NCBI RefSeq assembly: GCF_015773195.1
Contig: NZ_JADWYK010000002.1
Coordinates: 124,001 to 188,000 of the forward strand
DNA length: 64,000 nt
DNA from: Hymenobacter guriensis
GTDB taxonomy: Bacteria > Bacteroidota > Bacteroidia > Cytophagales > Hymenobacteraceae
Reading direction: 5' to 3'
Each line of letters opens with the position of its first letter. Positions within the stretch are counted from its first letter, which is position 1. The notes beneath the pieces are model-generated. The model did not search any database, had not been told where the DNA came from, and saw only the letters and a list, made by a program, of their open reading frames with translations. Of this stretch, positions 24,653 to 33,280 are shown piece by piece. The translations under genes and the position numbers were made by a program.

Positions 24653-26407
24653 TCAGCTAAACAACGAATCCTTGAACTCCAGCGGGGGCTTGATGCTGGC
24701 TTTGCGGCGGGCGAAGTACTCGGCTACTTCCGCGGCGGATTTCGCGTTGAACGTCATGGCTTTGGTCAGGCCCCCTTTGCGGCCCATCAACACGCCGTAG
24801 TGCATATCAGCGTAGCCATTGGTGTGGTGGGCGTCGGGGTTGATGCTGAGCTGCACGCCCTGGTCGAGGGCATAGCGTACCCAGCGCCAGTCGAGGTCGA
24901 GGCGCCAGGGGTTGGCGTTGATTTCGATGATAACCTGGTGCTGGGCGCAGGCATCAATCACGGCTTTGTGGTTGAGCGGGTACCCTTCGCGGCGCAGCAA
25001 CAGCCGGCCCGTGGGGTGCCCCAGCATGGTGCAATACGGGTTTTCGATGGCCCGCAGCACCCGGGCCGTGGCTTTGCGCTCGTCCATCTTCAGGTTGGAA
25101 TGCACCGAGGCCACTACAAAATCAAAGGTTTCGAGCACGCTGGGCGTGTAGTCCAGGGACCCGTCGCCGAGAATATCGGCCTCAATGCCCTTGAAAATGC
25201 GGAACGGCGCCAACTCCTGGTTCAACTGGTCGATTTCGCGCTGCTGCTGGCGCACGCGCTCCGGCGAGAGGCCGTTGGCGTAGTGTGCCGCCTGCGAATG
25301 GTCGCAGATGCCCAGGTACTCGTAGCCCTGGTCGCGCAGGAACGTGGCCATTTCGCGCAGGGTGTGGCTGCCGTCGGAGTAGGTGCTGTGGTTGTGCAGG
25401 GAGCCGCGCAGGTCCTGGTCTTCGAGCAGAGTGGGCAGCTTGTTTTCGCGAGCCAGCGCCAGCTCGCCCAGGCCTTCACGCAGCTCGGGTTCCACGTACT
25501 GCAGGCCGGCCCGCTGGTACAGATCCTGCTCGGTGGCAAACCGTTCCCGCTTCAGCCAGTGGCGCAGGGTAGCAGGCTGACCGGGCCGGGCTTCCTGGGT
25601 AAGAGTTTCCGAAAGATGTTCCTCGGCCGCCGAGTGCACCAGCAATTGATTGACGAAATCCGCCGGCGGTGCCAGGGTCACTTCCACTTTTACGCCCGAC
25701 GCGGTGGCCGTGCCGCGCCACGCGAATGGGCCGCTACGGCGGGCATCGGCCGTCAACCCGTTCAGGCCATTAAGCAGTTCATGCGCGGCGGCGGGCCGGG
25801 TGGTGGCCGCTACCAGCTGCACGGTTTCTACGGTTTCGAGGCGGCGGCGCACTTCCCCGGCCACGGCTACCTGCTCCACGCCCGGCGCGGTGCGCAGCTG
25901 GCTGGCTACTTCTTCGCTTAGCTCCTCGGCCTGCGGATACAGCAGCTTACCCCGGCTTTGGGAAGTAAATTCCAGCGCGGCCAGAATGGCATCCTGGGTT
26001 TTCTTGCCGAAGCCCTTGAGCTTGCTTACCTCGTCTTTTTCGGCGGCTTCGCGCAGCTGCTCGGCGCTTTCAATGCCCAGCTCCTTCCACAGGCTGCGAA
26101 TTTTCTTGGGGCCGATGCCTTTCACGCTCAGCAGCTCCACCACGCCGGGCGGGGTGCTGTTGAGCAGGCGCGTAAGCTCCTCAAACGAGCCGGTATCGAG
26201 CATTTCGGCTACTTTGGCGGCGGCCGTTTTGCTTAGGCCGGTACGGTCGGGCAGGCCGGTGCGGTCCAGGTCGGCCACGGGTACCGTCAGCTGCTCAAGG
26301 GCGTTGGCAGTGCCCTCGTAGGCCCGGATTTTAAACGGATTTTCCTCGTGCAGCTCCATCAGCTGGGCGGTGAGGCGGAAGGCACGAATGAGGGCGCGGT
26401 TGTCCAA
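24653..26407 (-). CDS. polX: PolX-family protein: degenerate polymerase domain plus PHP exonuclease
   Basis: With the TTG start giving (M)DNRALIRAFRLT the protein is 584 residues, near the usual PolX length. It has the 8-kDa lyase-like domain and helix-hairpin-helix elements (LLSVKGIGPKKI at 93-104; KLKGFGKKTQDA), a palm domain, and a C-terminal PHP phosphoesterase with HNHSTYSDG (338-346), ICDHS, EADILGDG, ASVHSN, GHPTGR and NPDAHH, a full metal-ligand set. In the palm, the expected catalytic Asp pair after ETV is Thr195 and Gln197, and the third carboxylate is Glu242. I infer a repair nuclease without polymerase activity. Frame upstream overlaps the divergent gene. Confidence 0.88.
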   Translation of the reverse strand: MDNRALIRAFRLTAQLMELHEENPFKIRAYEGTANALEQLTVPVADLDRTGLPDRTGLSKTAAAKVAEMLDTGSFEELTRLLNSTPPGVVELLSVKGIGPKKIRSLWKELGIESAEQLREAAEKDEVSKLKGFGKKTQDAILAALEFTSQSRGKLLYPQAEELSEEVASQLRTAPGVEQVAVAGEVRRRLETVETVQLVAATTRPAAAHELLNGLNGLTADARRSGPFAWRGTATASGVKVEVTLAPPADFVNQLLVHSAAEEHLSETLTQEARPGQPATLRHWLKRERFATEQDLYQRAGLQYVEPELREGLGELALARENKLPTLLEDQDLRGSLHNHSTYSDGSHTLREMATFLRDQGYEYLGICDHSQAAHYANGLSPERVRQQQREIDQLNQELAPFRIFKGIEADILGDGSLDYTPSVLETFDFVVASVHSNLKMDERKATARVLRAIENPYCTMLGHPTGRLLLRREGYPLNHKAVIDACAQHQVIIEINANPWRLDLDWRWVRYALDQGVQLSINPDAHHTNGYADMHYGVLMGRKGGLTKAMTFNAKSAAEVAEYFARRKASIKPPLEFKDSLFS

Positions 26408-26558
26408 AACAGTAGGGCGGTTGGGTAGCACGGGCGGGTAAAGGTACAAGCCAAAGTTGTAGATTGCCGGGAATAATCCTGGCCGGTCGCGGCGCAGGAC
26501 TGCCCGGAGCAGCCACGCTTCGGCGGTTGTATACGCTGACTTTTTGCTTTTGAACCGT

Positions 26559-26957
26559 ATGCGTTTGCTCTTTCTGTTTGCCTGCCTGAGCTTGAGTTTG
26601 ATGGCCAGCACCTGTTCCAGCTCCGACCCGCGCGGGGGCAACCGCCGCCTGCAGCTCCTGGAGCGCACCTGGCTGCACGCCCACGAGGAAGACCAGGGGG
26701 AAGTACTGGTATACCGGCCCAACACCTACGCCTTTCCGCCTTCCCGGGGCCGCACGGGCTTTGCCTTTGAGCACAACGGCCTGTTTACGCAGTACGACAT
26801 TGCCCCTACCGACGGCCTCGAAGGCCACAAGGGCCAGTGGAAAGCCCTATCCGACAACCGTGTTAGTATCACTCTCGACGACCATAGCACGCCCGACTAC
26901 CAGTTGGAAATCGTGTCGCTCGAACCGGAGCTGCTGAAAGTGCGGCAGGTGAAGTAG
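26559..26957 (+). CDS. Small secreted protein or lipoprotein
   Basis: A 132-residue protein with a signal sequence (MRLLFLFACLSLSLMASTC); the Cys could be lipidated although the box is not canonical. The mature part has a short beta-rich domain (WLHAHEEDQGEVLVYRPN, then QWKALSDNRVSITLDD) that resembles lipocalin-like or DUF-type small envelope proteins of Bacteroidota. No function can be given. It is divergent from polX, 151 bp away. A hairpin terminator lies about 130 bp after its stop. Confidence 0.6.
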   Translation: MRLLFLFACLSLSLMASTCSSSDPRGGNRRLQLLERTWLHAHEEDQGEVLVYRPNTYAFPPSRGRTGFAFEHNGLFTQYDIAPTDGLEGHKGQWKALSDNRVSITLDDHSTPDYQLEIVSLEPELLKVRQVK

Positions 26958-27085
26958 AGGCTCGGCCACTTCACGCTTTGGGCAACGCACCAGGGGCCAC
27001 AAAGCTGTAGCACAAAAAAATGTTCATCAAATCAGGCTCAACTCAACGCCTACGCTTACAGCTACTTACCTGCGCATGCACCATC

Positions 27086-27124
27086 AAACTCCTGCTCCTT
27101 CTCAGATGAGCAGGAGTTTTTTTT
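27086..27124 (+). terminator. Intrinsic terminator
   Basis: Arms of 12 bp (AAACTCCTGCTC and its complement) around a 10-nt loop, followed by an eight-base T run. It should end the transcript of the small secreted protein gene. Confidence 0.85.
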
Positions 27125-27246
27125 AGCGGGCTTGCAACCTCCCCACCCATTTGCCCCTCCTACTTACTGAGCGCCCACTTTCCGGGCGGCAAGCGAAGAA
27201 CCCATCCAGGTTTTGGCCGAGTAGCGGCAAAACGTGCCTGATATTG

Positions 27247-27411
27247 GGAATTGAGGAGTTTGGGAGACCCTACCGGGAGTGCCGGGGTGGTGGCTCTGCG
27301 GTAGTTGGCTGGTCCGCAGCCCGCCGAAGTAAGAGAGGAGGTCGAAATTCTTTTTCGACCTTTCGGCTGGTTCGCATAGATCATACCTTTCCTCCCAAAC
27401 TCCTCAGTTCC
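27247..27411. repeat. Short element bounded by 20-bp inverted repeats
   Basis: The left end GGAATTGAGGAGTTTGGGAG and the right end (27392-27411) are complementary over 20 bp with one mismatch, and enclose about 125 bp. No target-site duplication is visible. It could be a MITE-like element or the closing stem of a structured leader; the EVE gene starts 20 bp after it. Confidence 0.6.
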
Positions 27412-27431
27412 ACTTTCGCTTCCTTTCCTGA

Positions 27432-27839
27432 ATGCAGTATTGGTTAGTAAAATCGGAGCCCGCTGCCTACGCGTGGCTCGATTTCGTGCGCGACGGCGCC
27501 ACCGACTGGACTGGCGTCCGCAACTTTCAGGCCCGCAACTACCTGCAGCAGATGCAGCCCGGCGACCTGGTTTTATACTATCACAGCGTCACGAGCAAGG
27601 AAGTAGTAGGCGTGGCCGAAGTGGCCGCCCCGGCCGCGCCCGATGCCACGGCCGACGCCGGCAGTGCCTGGGTAGCGGTGCGGCTGCGGCCACAGCAGGC
27701 ACTGGAGCGCCCGGTTTCTCTGGGCCAGATCAAGCAGGACGCCCGCCTCAATCAGATTGGCTTGCTGCGCCAGTCGCGCCTGTCGGTGATGCCGCTCCAG
27801 GCCGCCGAGTTCGACGCCATTCTGGAGCTCGGCAGCTAG
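27432..27839 (+). CDS. EVE domain-containing protein
   Basis: A 135-residue single EVE (PUA-like) domain protein. It has the hallmark start MQYWLVKSEP, the DWTGVRNFQARNYLQ pocket segment, PGDLVLYYHS, and a C-terminal LRQSRLSVMPL strand. EVE domains bind modified bases in DNA or RNA (thymocyte nuclear protein 1, fusions to McrB-type defence proteins). This stand-alone bacterial form probably reads or responds to a modified nucleotide; the target is unknown. Length is normal for the single-domain family. No defence gene is adjacent. Confidence 0.9.
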   Translation: MQYWLVKSEPAAYAWLDFVRDGATDWTGVRNFQARNYLQQMQPGDLVLYYHSVTSKEVVGVAEVAAPAAPDATADAGSAWVAVRLRPQQALERPVSLGQIKQDARLNQIGLLRQSRLSVMPLQAAEFDAILELGS

Positions 27840-27871
27840 CCTTCTTTCGCCAGGAGAATCAGCAAAACCCG

Positions 27872-27897
27872 GGGCAGCGCAAGGATTTGCGCTGCCC
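27872..27897 (+). terminator. Hairpin after the EVE gene, probable weak terminator
   Basis: Perfect 11-bp stem (GGGCAGCGCAA and its complement) with loop GGAT, 33 bp after the EVE stop. Only two T residues follow, so termination may be weak or Rho-assisted. Confidence 0.5.
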
Positions 27898-27936
27898 TTG
27901 CCGTATCTTGGATACACACGTTAACGGTAGATAAGT

Positions 27937-29430
27937 ATGCGGCATTTCTTCGCGCTAGGATGGGTTTGGCTGATAAGCTGCGGGGCTGCCTGGGCACAGG
28001 CGCCACAGCAGCCCGCCCGGTTTGAGCTGGCTCTGCAGCCAGCTACCAGTGATGTGGAGGTGCTGCCCCTGCCCGATAGCAGCGTGATTTTGCTGGTACA
28101 CGAGGAAACGTTCAGCCTGAAGGCCGATAAGCGGTACTTCCAAAAGCTGGACGCCGGCCTGCAGCCCGTCTGGCAGAAGCCGCTGGTGGTAGAGCGTGAG
28201 TACGAGCTGGTGCGCACCTGCTCCGAGGGCGCGCAGGTCTACGCGCTGTTTCAATCGATGTACCGCCCCACGCACCTGCTGGCCGTGCACCTCAACGGCC
28301 GCACCGGCACCATCGAAACCAGCGCCTTCGACACGCGCATCTCCCGCGACATCTTCGAGCTGAAGGCGCTGTCGGGGCGGCTGTTTGCCACGGTGCTCGT
28401 CGATCAGCACCTGACGATTCTGCACCTCGACCTGCTCACCCAGCAGATGCGGTTTCTGCCTTCCGTGTATGAGCAGCTGCCGGCGCAGTTCACGTTCCTG
28501 GCTGACTCGGTGACCAAGCGGGCGGCCTTCGTGCTCACCCAAACCAACGGCCTGAAGTCGCGGCTGCAGCTCAAGCAACTCTCGCAGGACGGCCAGCTGC
28601 TGCGTACGGAGTTTATTCAGGCCGAAAGTGAGCGGAACCTCATTACGGCCCAGCTCAGCCCCGGCGACAGCGCCACTCGCTTGGTGACGGGTACCTACAC
28701 TCTGCGCGACCCGCGCTACTCCCAGGGCTTGTTTGCCGCCGATCTGAACGCGGGCACTACGCCCGGCGGCGGCCGCAACTCCATGCGTTTCTACGACTTT
28801 CTGAGCCTCAAGCACTTCTTCGACTTTATGAACCCAGCGCGCGAAGCCCGCATCCGGGAGCGGGGAGCCCGGCGCCGGGCAGCTGGCTCTCCTATGCGCT
28901 TGCACTACCGCCTGTTCATGCACGATATGCTGCCCACCCCGGAGGGCTACGTGATGGCGGCGGAGGTGTACTACCCACGCTACCGCTACTCCAGCTACGG
29001 CGGGCCGATGACAACCAGCTACCGGCAGTTTGACGGCTACCGCACTACCCACACCATCGTGTGCGGCTTCGACCGGCAGGGCAACCTTTTGTGGGATAAC
29101 ACCTTTGTGCTGAAGAATGTGGAAACTTTCGACGTGCAGCAAACCGTGCGCCTGCGCCCCCTGCCCGATGGACGGCTGGCGCTGGCTTACCTGGATGAGG
29201 AAGATATCCGCTACAAGATTATTGACCGCACCAAGCCTTCGCCAAATGACCTGCTTACGCCGCTCCGAACCAACCTGGCCGCAAAAAAGGAAAAGGTTTC
29301 CTACACCTTGCAGGAAGACCTGGTGACCTGGACCGGCACCAGGTTCCTGGCCCACGGCTACCAGCACGTGCGCCCCGATAAAGGAACCGGACGGGACGTA
29401 TTCTTTGTGAATGCCGTCGTGTTTGAATAA
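27937..29430 (+). CDS. Secreted protein of unknown function, possibly beta-propeller-like
   Basis: A 497-residue protein with a clear signal peptide (HFFALGWVWLISCGAAWAQA) and no lipobox at the cleavage site. The mature part shows repeated blocks in which a hydrophobic strand is followed by DGQL, DRQGNLLWDN or LPDGRLALAYL, a pattern reminiscent of propeller blades. A basic segment (REARIRERGARRRAAGS) lies around residues 306-322. I recognise no family; related proteins are probably Bacteroidota-specific. The DUF4252 gene follows after 63 bp. Confidence 0.6.
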   Translation: MRHFFALGWVWLISCGAAWAQAPQQPARFELALQPATSDVEVLPLPDSSVILLVHEETFSLKADKRYFQKLDAGLQPVWQKPLVVEREYELVRTCSEGAQVYALFQSMYRPTHLLAVHLNGRTGTIETSAFDTRISRDIFELKALSGRLFATVLVDQHLTILHLDLLTQQMRFLPSVYEQLPAQFTFLADSVTKRAAFVLTQTNGLKSRLQLKQLSQDGQLLRTEFIQAESERNLITAQLSPGDSATRLVTGTYTLRDPRYSQGLFAADLNAGTTPGGGRNSMRFYDFLSLKHFFDFMNPAREARIRERGARRRAAGSPMRLHYRLFMHDMLPTPEGYVMAAEVYYPRYRYSSYGGPMTTSYRQFDGYRTTHTIVCGFDRQGNLLWDNTFVLKNVETFDVQQTVRLRPLPDGRLALAYLDEEDIRYKIIDRTKPSPNDLLTPLRTNLAAKKEKVSYTLQEDLVTWTGTRFLAHGYQHVRPDKGTGRDVFFVNAVVFE

Positions 29431-29493
29431 AGCCGGAACGGCCGCAAAGCGCCAAAACGCGTATGTTGGCGTAAACTTTCAGCCTTTCCTGGT

Positions 29494-30057
29494 ATGCGCA
29501 ACCGCCTTCTCCTTGTTTGTTTCTCCCTTGGCCTTTTGTGGTTAGCGGGCTGCCGCGCCGCCGGCCCCGAGCAACCCGCCCGCACAGTCGCCGAGTTTTT
29601 CCGCAAGTATGAGAGCCGCTCCGGCTTCAAGGCCCAGACGGTGGAAGCCAACTTTGCCACCCGCCTGCTGCTGGGCCAGTTGGGCCGTATTGGGGGCGAC
29701 AACGAAACAACCCAGGCTATAGCGGCCCTGCGCAGCGTGCGGGTGCTGACTTTTACGCCCACTTCCGGCGGCGCCCGCGACCTGGTAGCGCGCGGCCTCA
29801 ATCAGGAAGTAGAAGGCTTGCTGCAGAACGAGCAGTACCAGCCCCTGCCCGTAGCCGCCGATGCCGATGCCAGCACCCAGTTCAAGTTCTCAGCCCGCCG
29901 CAACAATGGCCGGGTGCAGGAGGTGGTGGGCACCAGCCAGGTTAGCGGCGTGCCCGACTCGTTCGTGCTGATGGCTATTTCCGGCAACTTCACCGAAAGC
30001 CAGTTGCAGCAGTTGCTTAAGTTCTTGCCCGGTGCGGTAGACCAGCTGCCCAAGTAA
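29494..30057 (+). CDS. DUF4252 lipoprotein
   Basis: A 187-residue lipoprotein: signal sequence, lipobox WLAGC (Cys20), then the DUF4252 pattern VAEFFRKYESRSGF, a helical central part and strands such as VRVLTFTP and FVLMAISGNF before the closing helix FTESQLQQLLKFL. DUF4252 proteins are small Bacteroidota envelope proteins, often encoded with sigma factors, of unknown biochemical role. No sigma or anti-sigma gene is adjacent here. It is probably cotranscribed with the secreted protein upstream. Confidence 0.82.
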   Translation: MRNRLLLVCFSLGLLWLAGCRAAGPEQPARTVAEFFRKYESRSGFKAQTVEANFATRLLLGQLGRIGGDNETTQAIAALRSVRVLTFTPTSGGARDLVARGLNQEVEGLLQNEQYQPLPVAADADASTQFKFSARRNNGRVQEVVGTSQVSGVPDSFVLMAISGNFTESQLQQLLKFLPGAVDQLPK

Positions 30058-30214
30058 ACGGCCTTCGTACCCCAAAGCGAACCAGCTGTCTGCAGGAGTG
30101 CGTCCCGCCCGGGGCTTGGTGTGACTATAACCTGATAGGATATTTTCGCTGGCTTAACTTCTTCAGAGCGGAGTTTCCCGGACCTTTGCGCTCCATTTTC
30201 ACAGACAGCCAGTG

Positions 30215-32260
30215 ATGAACGCAACCGAACAGGAAGAAAAAGAATATCTGGAGGAAATAAAGGAGAAGCTTACACTGGCTATTCGCCGGGTAGACGACGC
30301 CGTGCGACAGTTTTCCACCGAGTTGCGGCAGAAAAAGGAATACATCCACGAGCACCAGTCGGGTATGGACGACGCCGACATGGTGGCCGCCGGCCAGTCC
30401 ATCGACCGCATGGCCTTTACGGGCGAGGCGGCCGTATCCCGCAAGCGCCGGCTGCTCAAGCTGCGCCAGTCGCCCTACTTTGGCCGCATCGACTTCCTCG
30501 CGCCAAACCAAACGACAACGCCGGTGTACATTGGGGTGCATACCTTTCTGGATGAGCGGCAGCACCAGAGCCTCATCTACGATTGGCGCGCTCCTATTTC
30601 CTCCCTGTTCTACGACTTCGAGCTGGGTGAGGCCTCCTACCCTACCCCGTCGGGCACCGTGCGGGGCCGCATTGAGCTGAAGCGACAGTACCGGATCCGG
30701 GACGGCCGCCTGGAGTTTATGCTCGACAGCGGCGTGAACATCCACGACGACGTGCTACAGCGCGAGCTGGCCAAGTCGTCCGACGATAAGATGAAGAACA
30801 TCGTCGCCACTATTCAGCGCGACCAGAACGCGGTAATTCGCAACGAGGAAGCCGTGGTGATGGTGATACAGGGCGTGGCGGGCTCGGGCAAAACGTCTAT
30901 TGCCCTGCACCGCATTGCCTTCCTGCTTTACCGCTTCCGCGACACCATTGCGGCCAAGGACATCCTCATCATCTCGCCCAATAAAGTTTTTGCCGACTAT
31001 ATCTCGAATGTGCTGCCCGAGCTGGGCGAGGAGCACATTCCCGAAATGGGCATGGAGGAGCTGGCGGCCGATTTGCTCGAAGGCCATTACTCGTTCCAGA
31101 CTTTCTTCGAGCAGGTATCGGCGCTGCTGGAAACCCACGACGCAGCCTTTATCGAGCGCATCCGGTTTAAGTCTTCGTTTGAGTTTCTTAGCCAGCTCAA
31201 CCAATATCTGCTGCATATCGAGAACAACTATTTCTCTCTGAGCGAGCTGCGGGTGGGGCGCACCGTGGTGCCGGCCGCTTTTATCCAGCAGAAGTTTAAG
31301 GGCTACCACCGCGTACCACTGCTGCAGCGCTTTGCACTGGTGGCCAACGACGTACGAGCGTACGTGCGCGACGCGGCCGGCCGCAAGCTCACGGGCCAGG
31401 AAAAAGGCACGATTGGGGAAGCCATTCCGCGTATGTTCCGCTTCAGCAACGTGCTGGATTTCTACCGGGACTTCTTCCGCTGGATTGGCCGGCCCGAGCT
31501 GCTGAAACTAAACCACGGCGGGCGCCTGGAGTACGCCGACGTCTTTGCCCTGATTTACCTGCGTCTGCGCTTGGCAGGCCTCTCAGCCTACGACCACGTG
31601 CGGCACCTGCTGGTAGATGAGATGCAGGACTACACCCCCGTGCAGTACGCCGTGCTGTCGCGCCTGTTCCGCTGCCGCAAAACCATTCTAGGCGATGTGA
31701 GCCAGACGGTGAACCCCTACAGTGCCTCCTCGGCCGAAACCATTGAGCGCGTCTTTCCTCAAGCCGATGTGGTGAAGCTTTTCCGCAGCTACCGCTCGAC
31801 CATCGAAATTACGGCCTTTGCCCAGCGCATCACGCCCAACCCCGATATCATTCCGCTGGAGCGGCACGGACAGGAGCCCGTGGTGGCACCCTTTGCGAAC
31901 AAGGAAGCGGAGGTGACGGCCATTCAGGGGCTGATTACAAACTTTCAGGGCGCCAAAAGTCATTCGCTGGGCATTATCTGCAAAACCCTGCGGCAGGCTG
32001 AGCAGCTGCACGAGGCGCTGCAGGCTGCAGGCGTGCATCTGCTCACGGAGGAGTCCACGGTTTTCAAGGAAGGCGTCATCGTCACCACGGCTCACCTGGC
32101 CAAGGGGCTGGAGTTTGATGAAGTCATCGTGCCGTTTGCCTCCGCCCGTAATTATAAAACGGAGGTGGACAAGAGCATGCTTTACGTGGCCTGCACCCGG
32201 GCCATGCACCAACTCACGCTCACGTATACCGGGGAGCTTACCCCGTTTTTGTCGGCCTAA
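30215..32260 (+). CDS. helD: HelD-type UvrD/Rep-family ATPase (RNA polymerase recycling factor)
   Basis: A 681-residue superfamily 1 helicase-like protein. The N-terminal coiled coil (about 5-60, rich in Glu/Lys) and the YFGRIDF...YIGVHTF block are typical of HelD, which removes stalled RNA polymerase from DNA and RNA. Walker A is GVAGSGKT at 220-227, Walker B is HLLVDEMQDYTPVQY, and the C-terminal motor has VTTAHLAKGLEFDEVIVPF. Length is close to that of Gram-positive HelD. I start at ATG; a GTG precedes it directly. HelD was studied in Firmicutes and Actinobacteria, so RNA polymerase as target is an inference here. Confidence 0.88.
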   Translation: MNATEQEEKEYLEEIKEKLTLAIRRVDDAVRQFSTELRQKKEYIHEHQSGMDDADMVAAGQSIDRMAFTGEAAVSRKRRLLKLRQSPYFGRIDFLAPNQTTTPVYIGVHTFLDERQHQSLIYDWRAPISSLFYDFELGEASYPTPSGTVRGRIELKRQYRIRDGRLEFMLDSGVNIHDDVLQRELAKSSDDKMKNIVATIQRDQNAVIRNEEAVVMVIQGVAGSGKTSIALHRIAFLLYRFRDTIAAKDILIISPNKVFADYISNVLPELGEEHIPEMGMEELAADLLEGHYSFQTFFEQVSALLETHDAAFIERIRFKSSFEFLSQLNQYLLHIENNYFSLSELRVGRTVVPAAFIQQKFKGYHRVPLLQRFALVANDVRAYVRDAAGRKLTGQEKGTIGEAIPRMFRFSNVLDFYRDFFRWIGRPELLKLNHGGRLEYADVFALIYLRLRLAGLSAYDHVRHLLVDEMQDYTPVQYAVLSRLFRCRKTILGDVSQTVNPYSASSAETIERVFPQADVVKLFRSYRSTIEITAFAQRITPNPDIIPLERHGQEPVVAPFANKEAEVTAIQGLITNFQGAKSHSLGIICKTLRQAEQLHEALQAAGVHLLTEESTVFKEGVIVTTAHLAKGLEFDEVIVPFASARNYKTEVDKSMLYVACTRAMHQLTLTYTGELTPFLSA

Positions 32261-32320
32261 GCAGGATTGGCGGCGAACAACTTCGGCTCTTTCGTGTAAA
32301 CGCTGTTTGCCCCGGCTAGC

Positions 32321-32863
32321 TCACGCCGCCCGCGCGGCCCACGCTTGCTTAGTCAGCTCGAACACAAAGTTCAGCTTGGGCTGCTCGCCGTAGTACGTCA
32401 CTTCCTGCTCCGCAACCTTGGTGGCTCCCAGCCGCTGAATGGCAATCTGCGACCGTACGTTGCCGGCCCCGATGTGGAACCGCACGATGTCCACGAACTG
32501 GAAAAGATAGTTCAGCAGCAGCTCTTTTACGGCCGGGTTGATGCCCGTGCCCCAGTGCTGCGTTCCGTAGAAGGTATATCCGATGAGGATGCTATTTTCC
32601 TCGGGGTTGTAATCGTAGAGGCGGGTGCTGCCTATGATAGCGCCGGAGGGCTTATCCACGATTCTGAAGGCGCCTTTGCTTTGGATGGCTCCTTCAAAAA
32701 ACGTGGTAAACACCGGCTTCTGCCACCGGTCCCTGTTGGGATGCTGCTCCCATATTCTGGGGTCAGAAGCTACGGTGTACAGCTCTGCGAAGTCTTCCTC
32801 CCGCAGCGGCAGCAGCCGAACGACGTTGTTTTCTAAGCTGGGCTGAAGGGAGAAAGGCAGCAT
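32321..32863 (-). CDS. GNAT-family N-acetyltransferase (RimJ/RimL-like)
   Basis: A 180-residue acetyltransferase using acetyl-CoA on an amino group. It has the RimJ/L-type start (VVRLLPLREEDFAELYTVASDPRIWEQ in two parts), the strand-turn GAIIGSTRLYDYNPEE, and a motif A-like segment GTGINPAVKELLLNYLF, followed by NVRSQIAIQRLGATKV. Acceptor unknown; ribosomal protein, antibiotic or metabolite are all possible. I chose the ATG giving MLPFSLQPSLEN, as the 37 codons before it lack homology. It is convergent with helD, 60 bp away. Confidence 0.9.
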   Translation of the reverse strand: MLPFSLQPSLENNVVRLLPLREEDFAELYTVASDPRIWEQHPNRDRWQKPVFTTFFEGAIQSKGAFRIVDKPSGAIIGSTRLYDYNPEENSILIGYTFYGTQHWGTGINPAVKELLLNYLFQFVDIVRFHIGAGNVRSQIAIQRLGATKVAEQEVTYYGEQPKLNFVFELTKQAWAARAA

Positions 32864-33280
32864 GGCAGGAAATAAACAGCAGGTTGGGAAAATGCGGGCA
32901 GGCTTCGCAAAGCTGGTAGCAAGATTGGATTTATCCAGCACTTCAGAGGAAAATCGACTAAGCCCAGGAATCAATCAGCCTGAACCGACCTGGACTGTGC
33001 GCCGCCACCCGCACGACTGGGCGTACCCCCGATAAAGCGCTGCTGTGCCCGGGATATCCGCCGCAGATACGGGTTTATCCACATTCAAAATCCGTATTTA
33101 TAGCGGCTCCCGCCCGCTTTTGGCGCCGTAAAAAGGCTGAGCCTTTCCTTGCCGCAAGCTGTATTGACGGGCTGGGAGCAACTGCCACGCTGGCTTGGTT
33201 GCCCCGCATTTCAGCACGCATGTTTCTGGCCGCTCCGGCTGGTCGGAACATGCGCGCTGTCTTTTAACTTCTTTCTTGCA
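32864..33280. other. Intergenic region between divergent acetyltransferase and cyanophycinase genes
   Basis: No gene is apparent in 417 bp. An imperfect palindrome with 7-bp outer arms GCATGTT/AACATGC spans about 33218-33253, just upstream of cyanophycinase, and might be a regulator site. No clear promoter consensus. Confidence 0.5.

Larger units (their letters stand above)
26958..27431. other. Intergenic region with terminator and an inverted-repeat element
   Basis: The stretch of 474 bp has no believable gene. It holds the terminator at 27086-27119 and, between about 27247 and 27411, a region bounded by 20-bp inverted repeats with a smaller internal hairpin (AGGTCGAA...TTCGACCT near 27336-27358). 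Confidence 0.6.
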
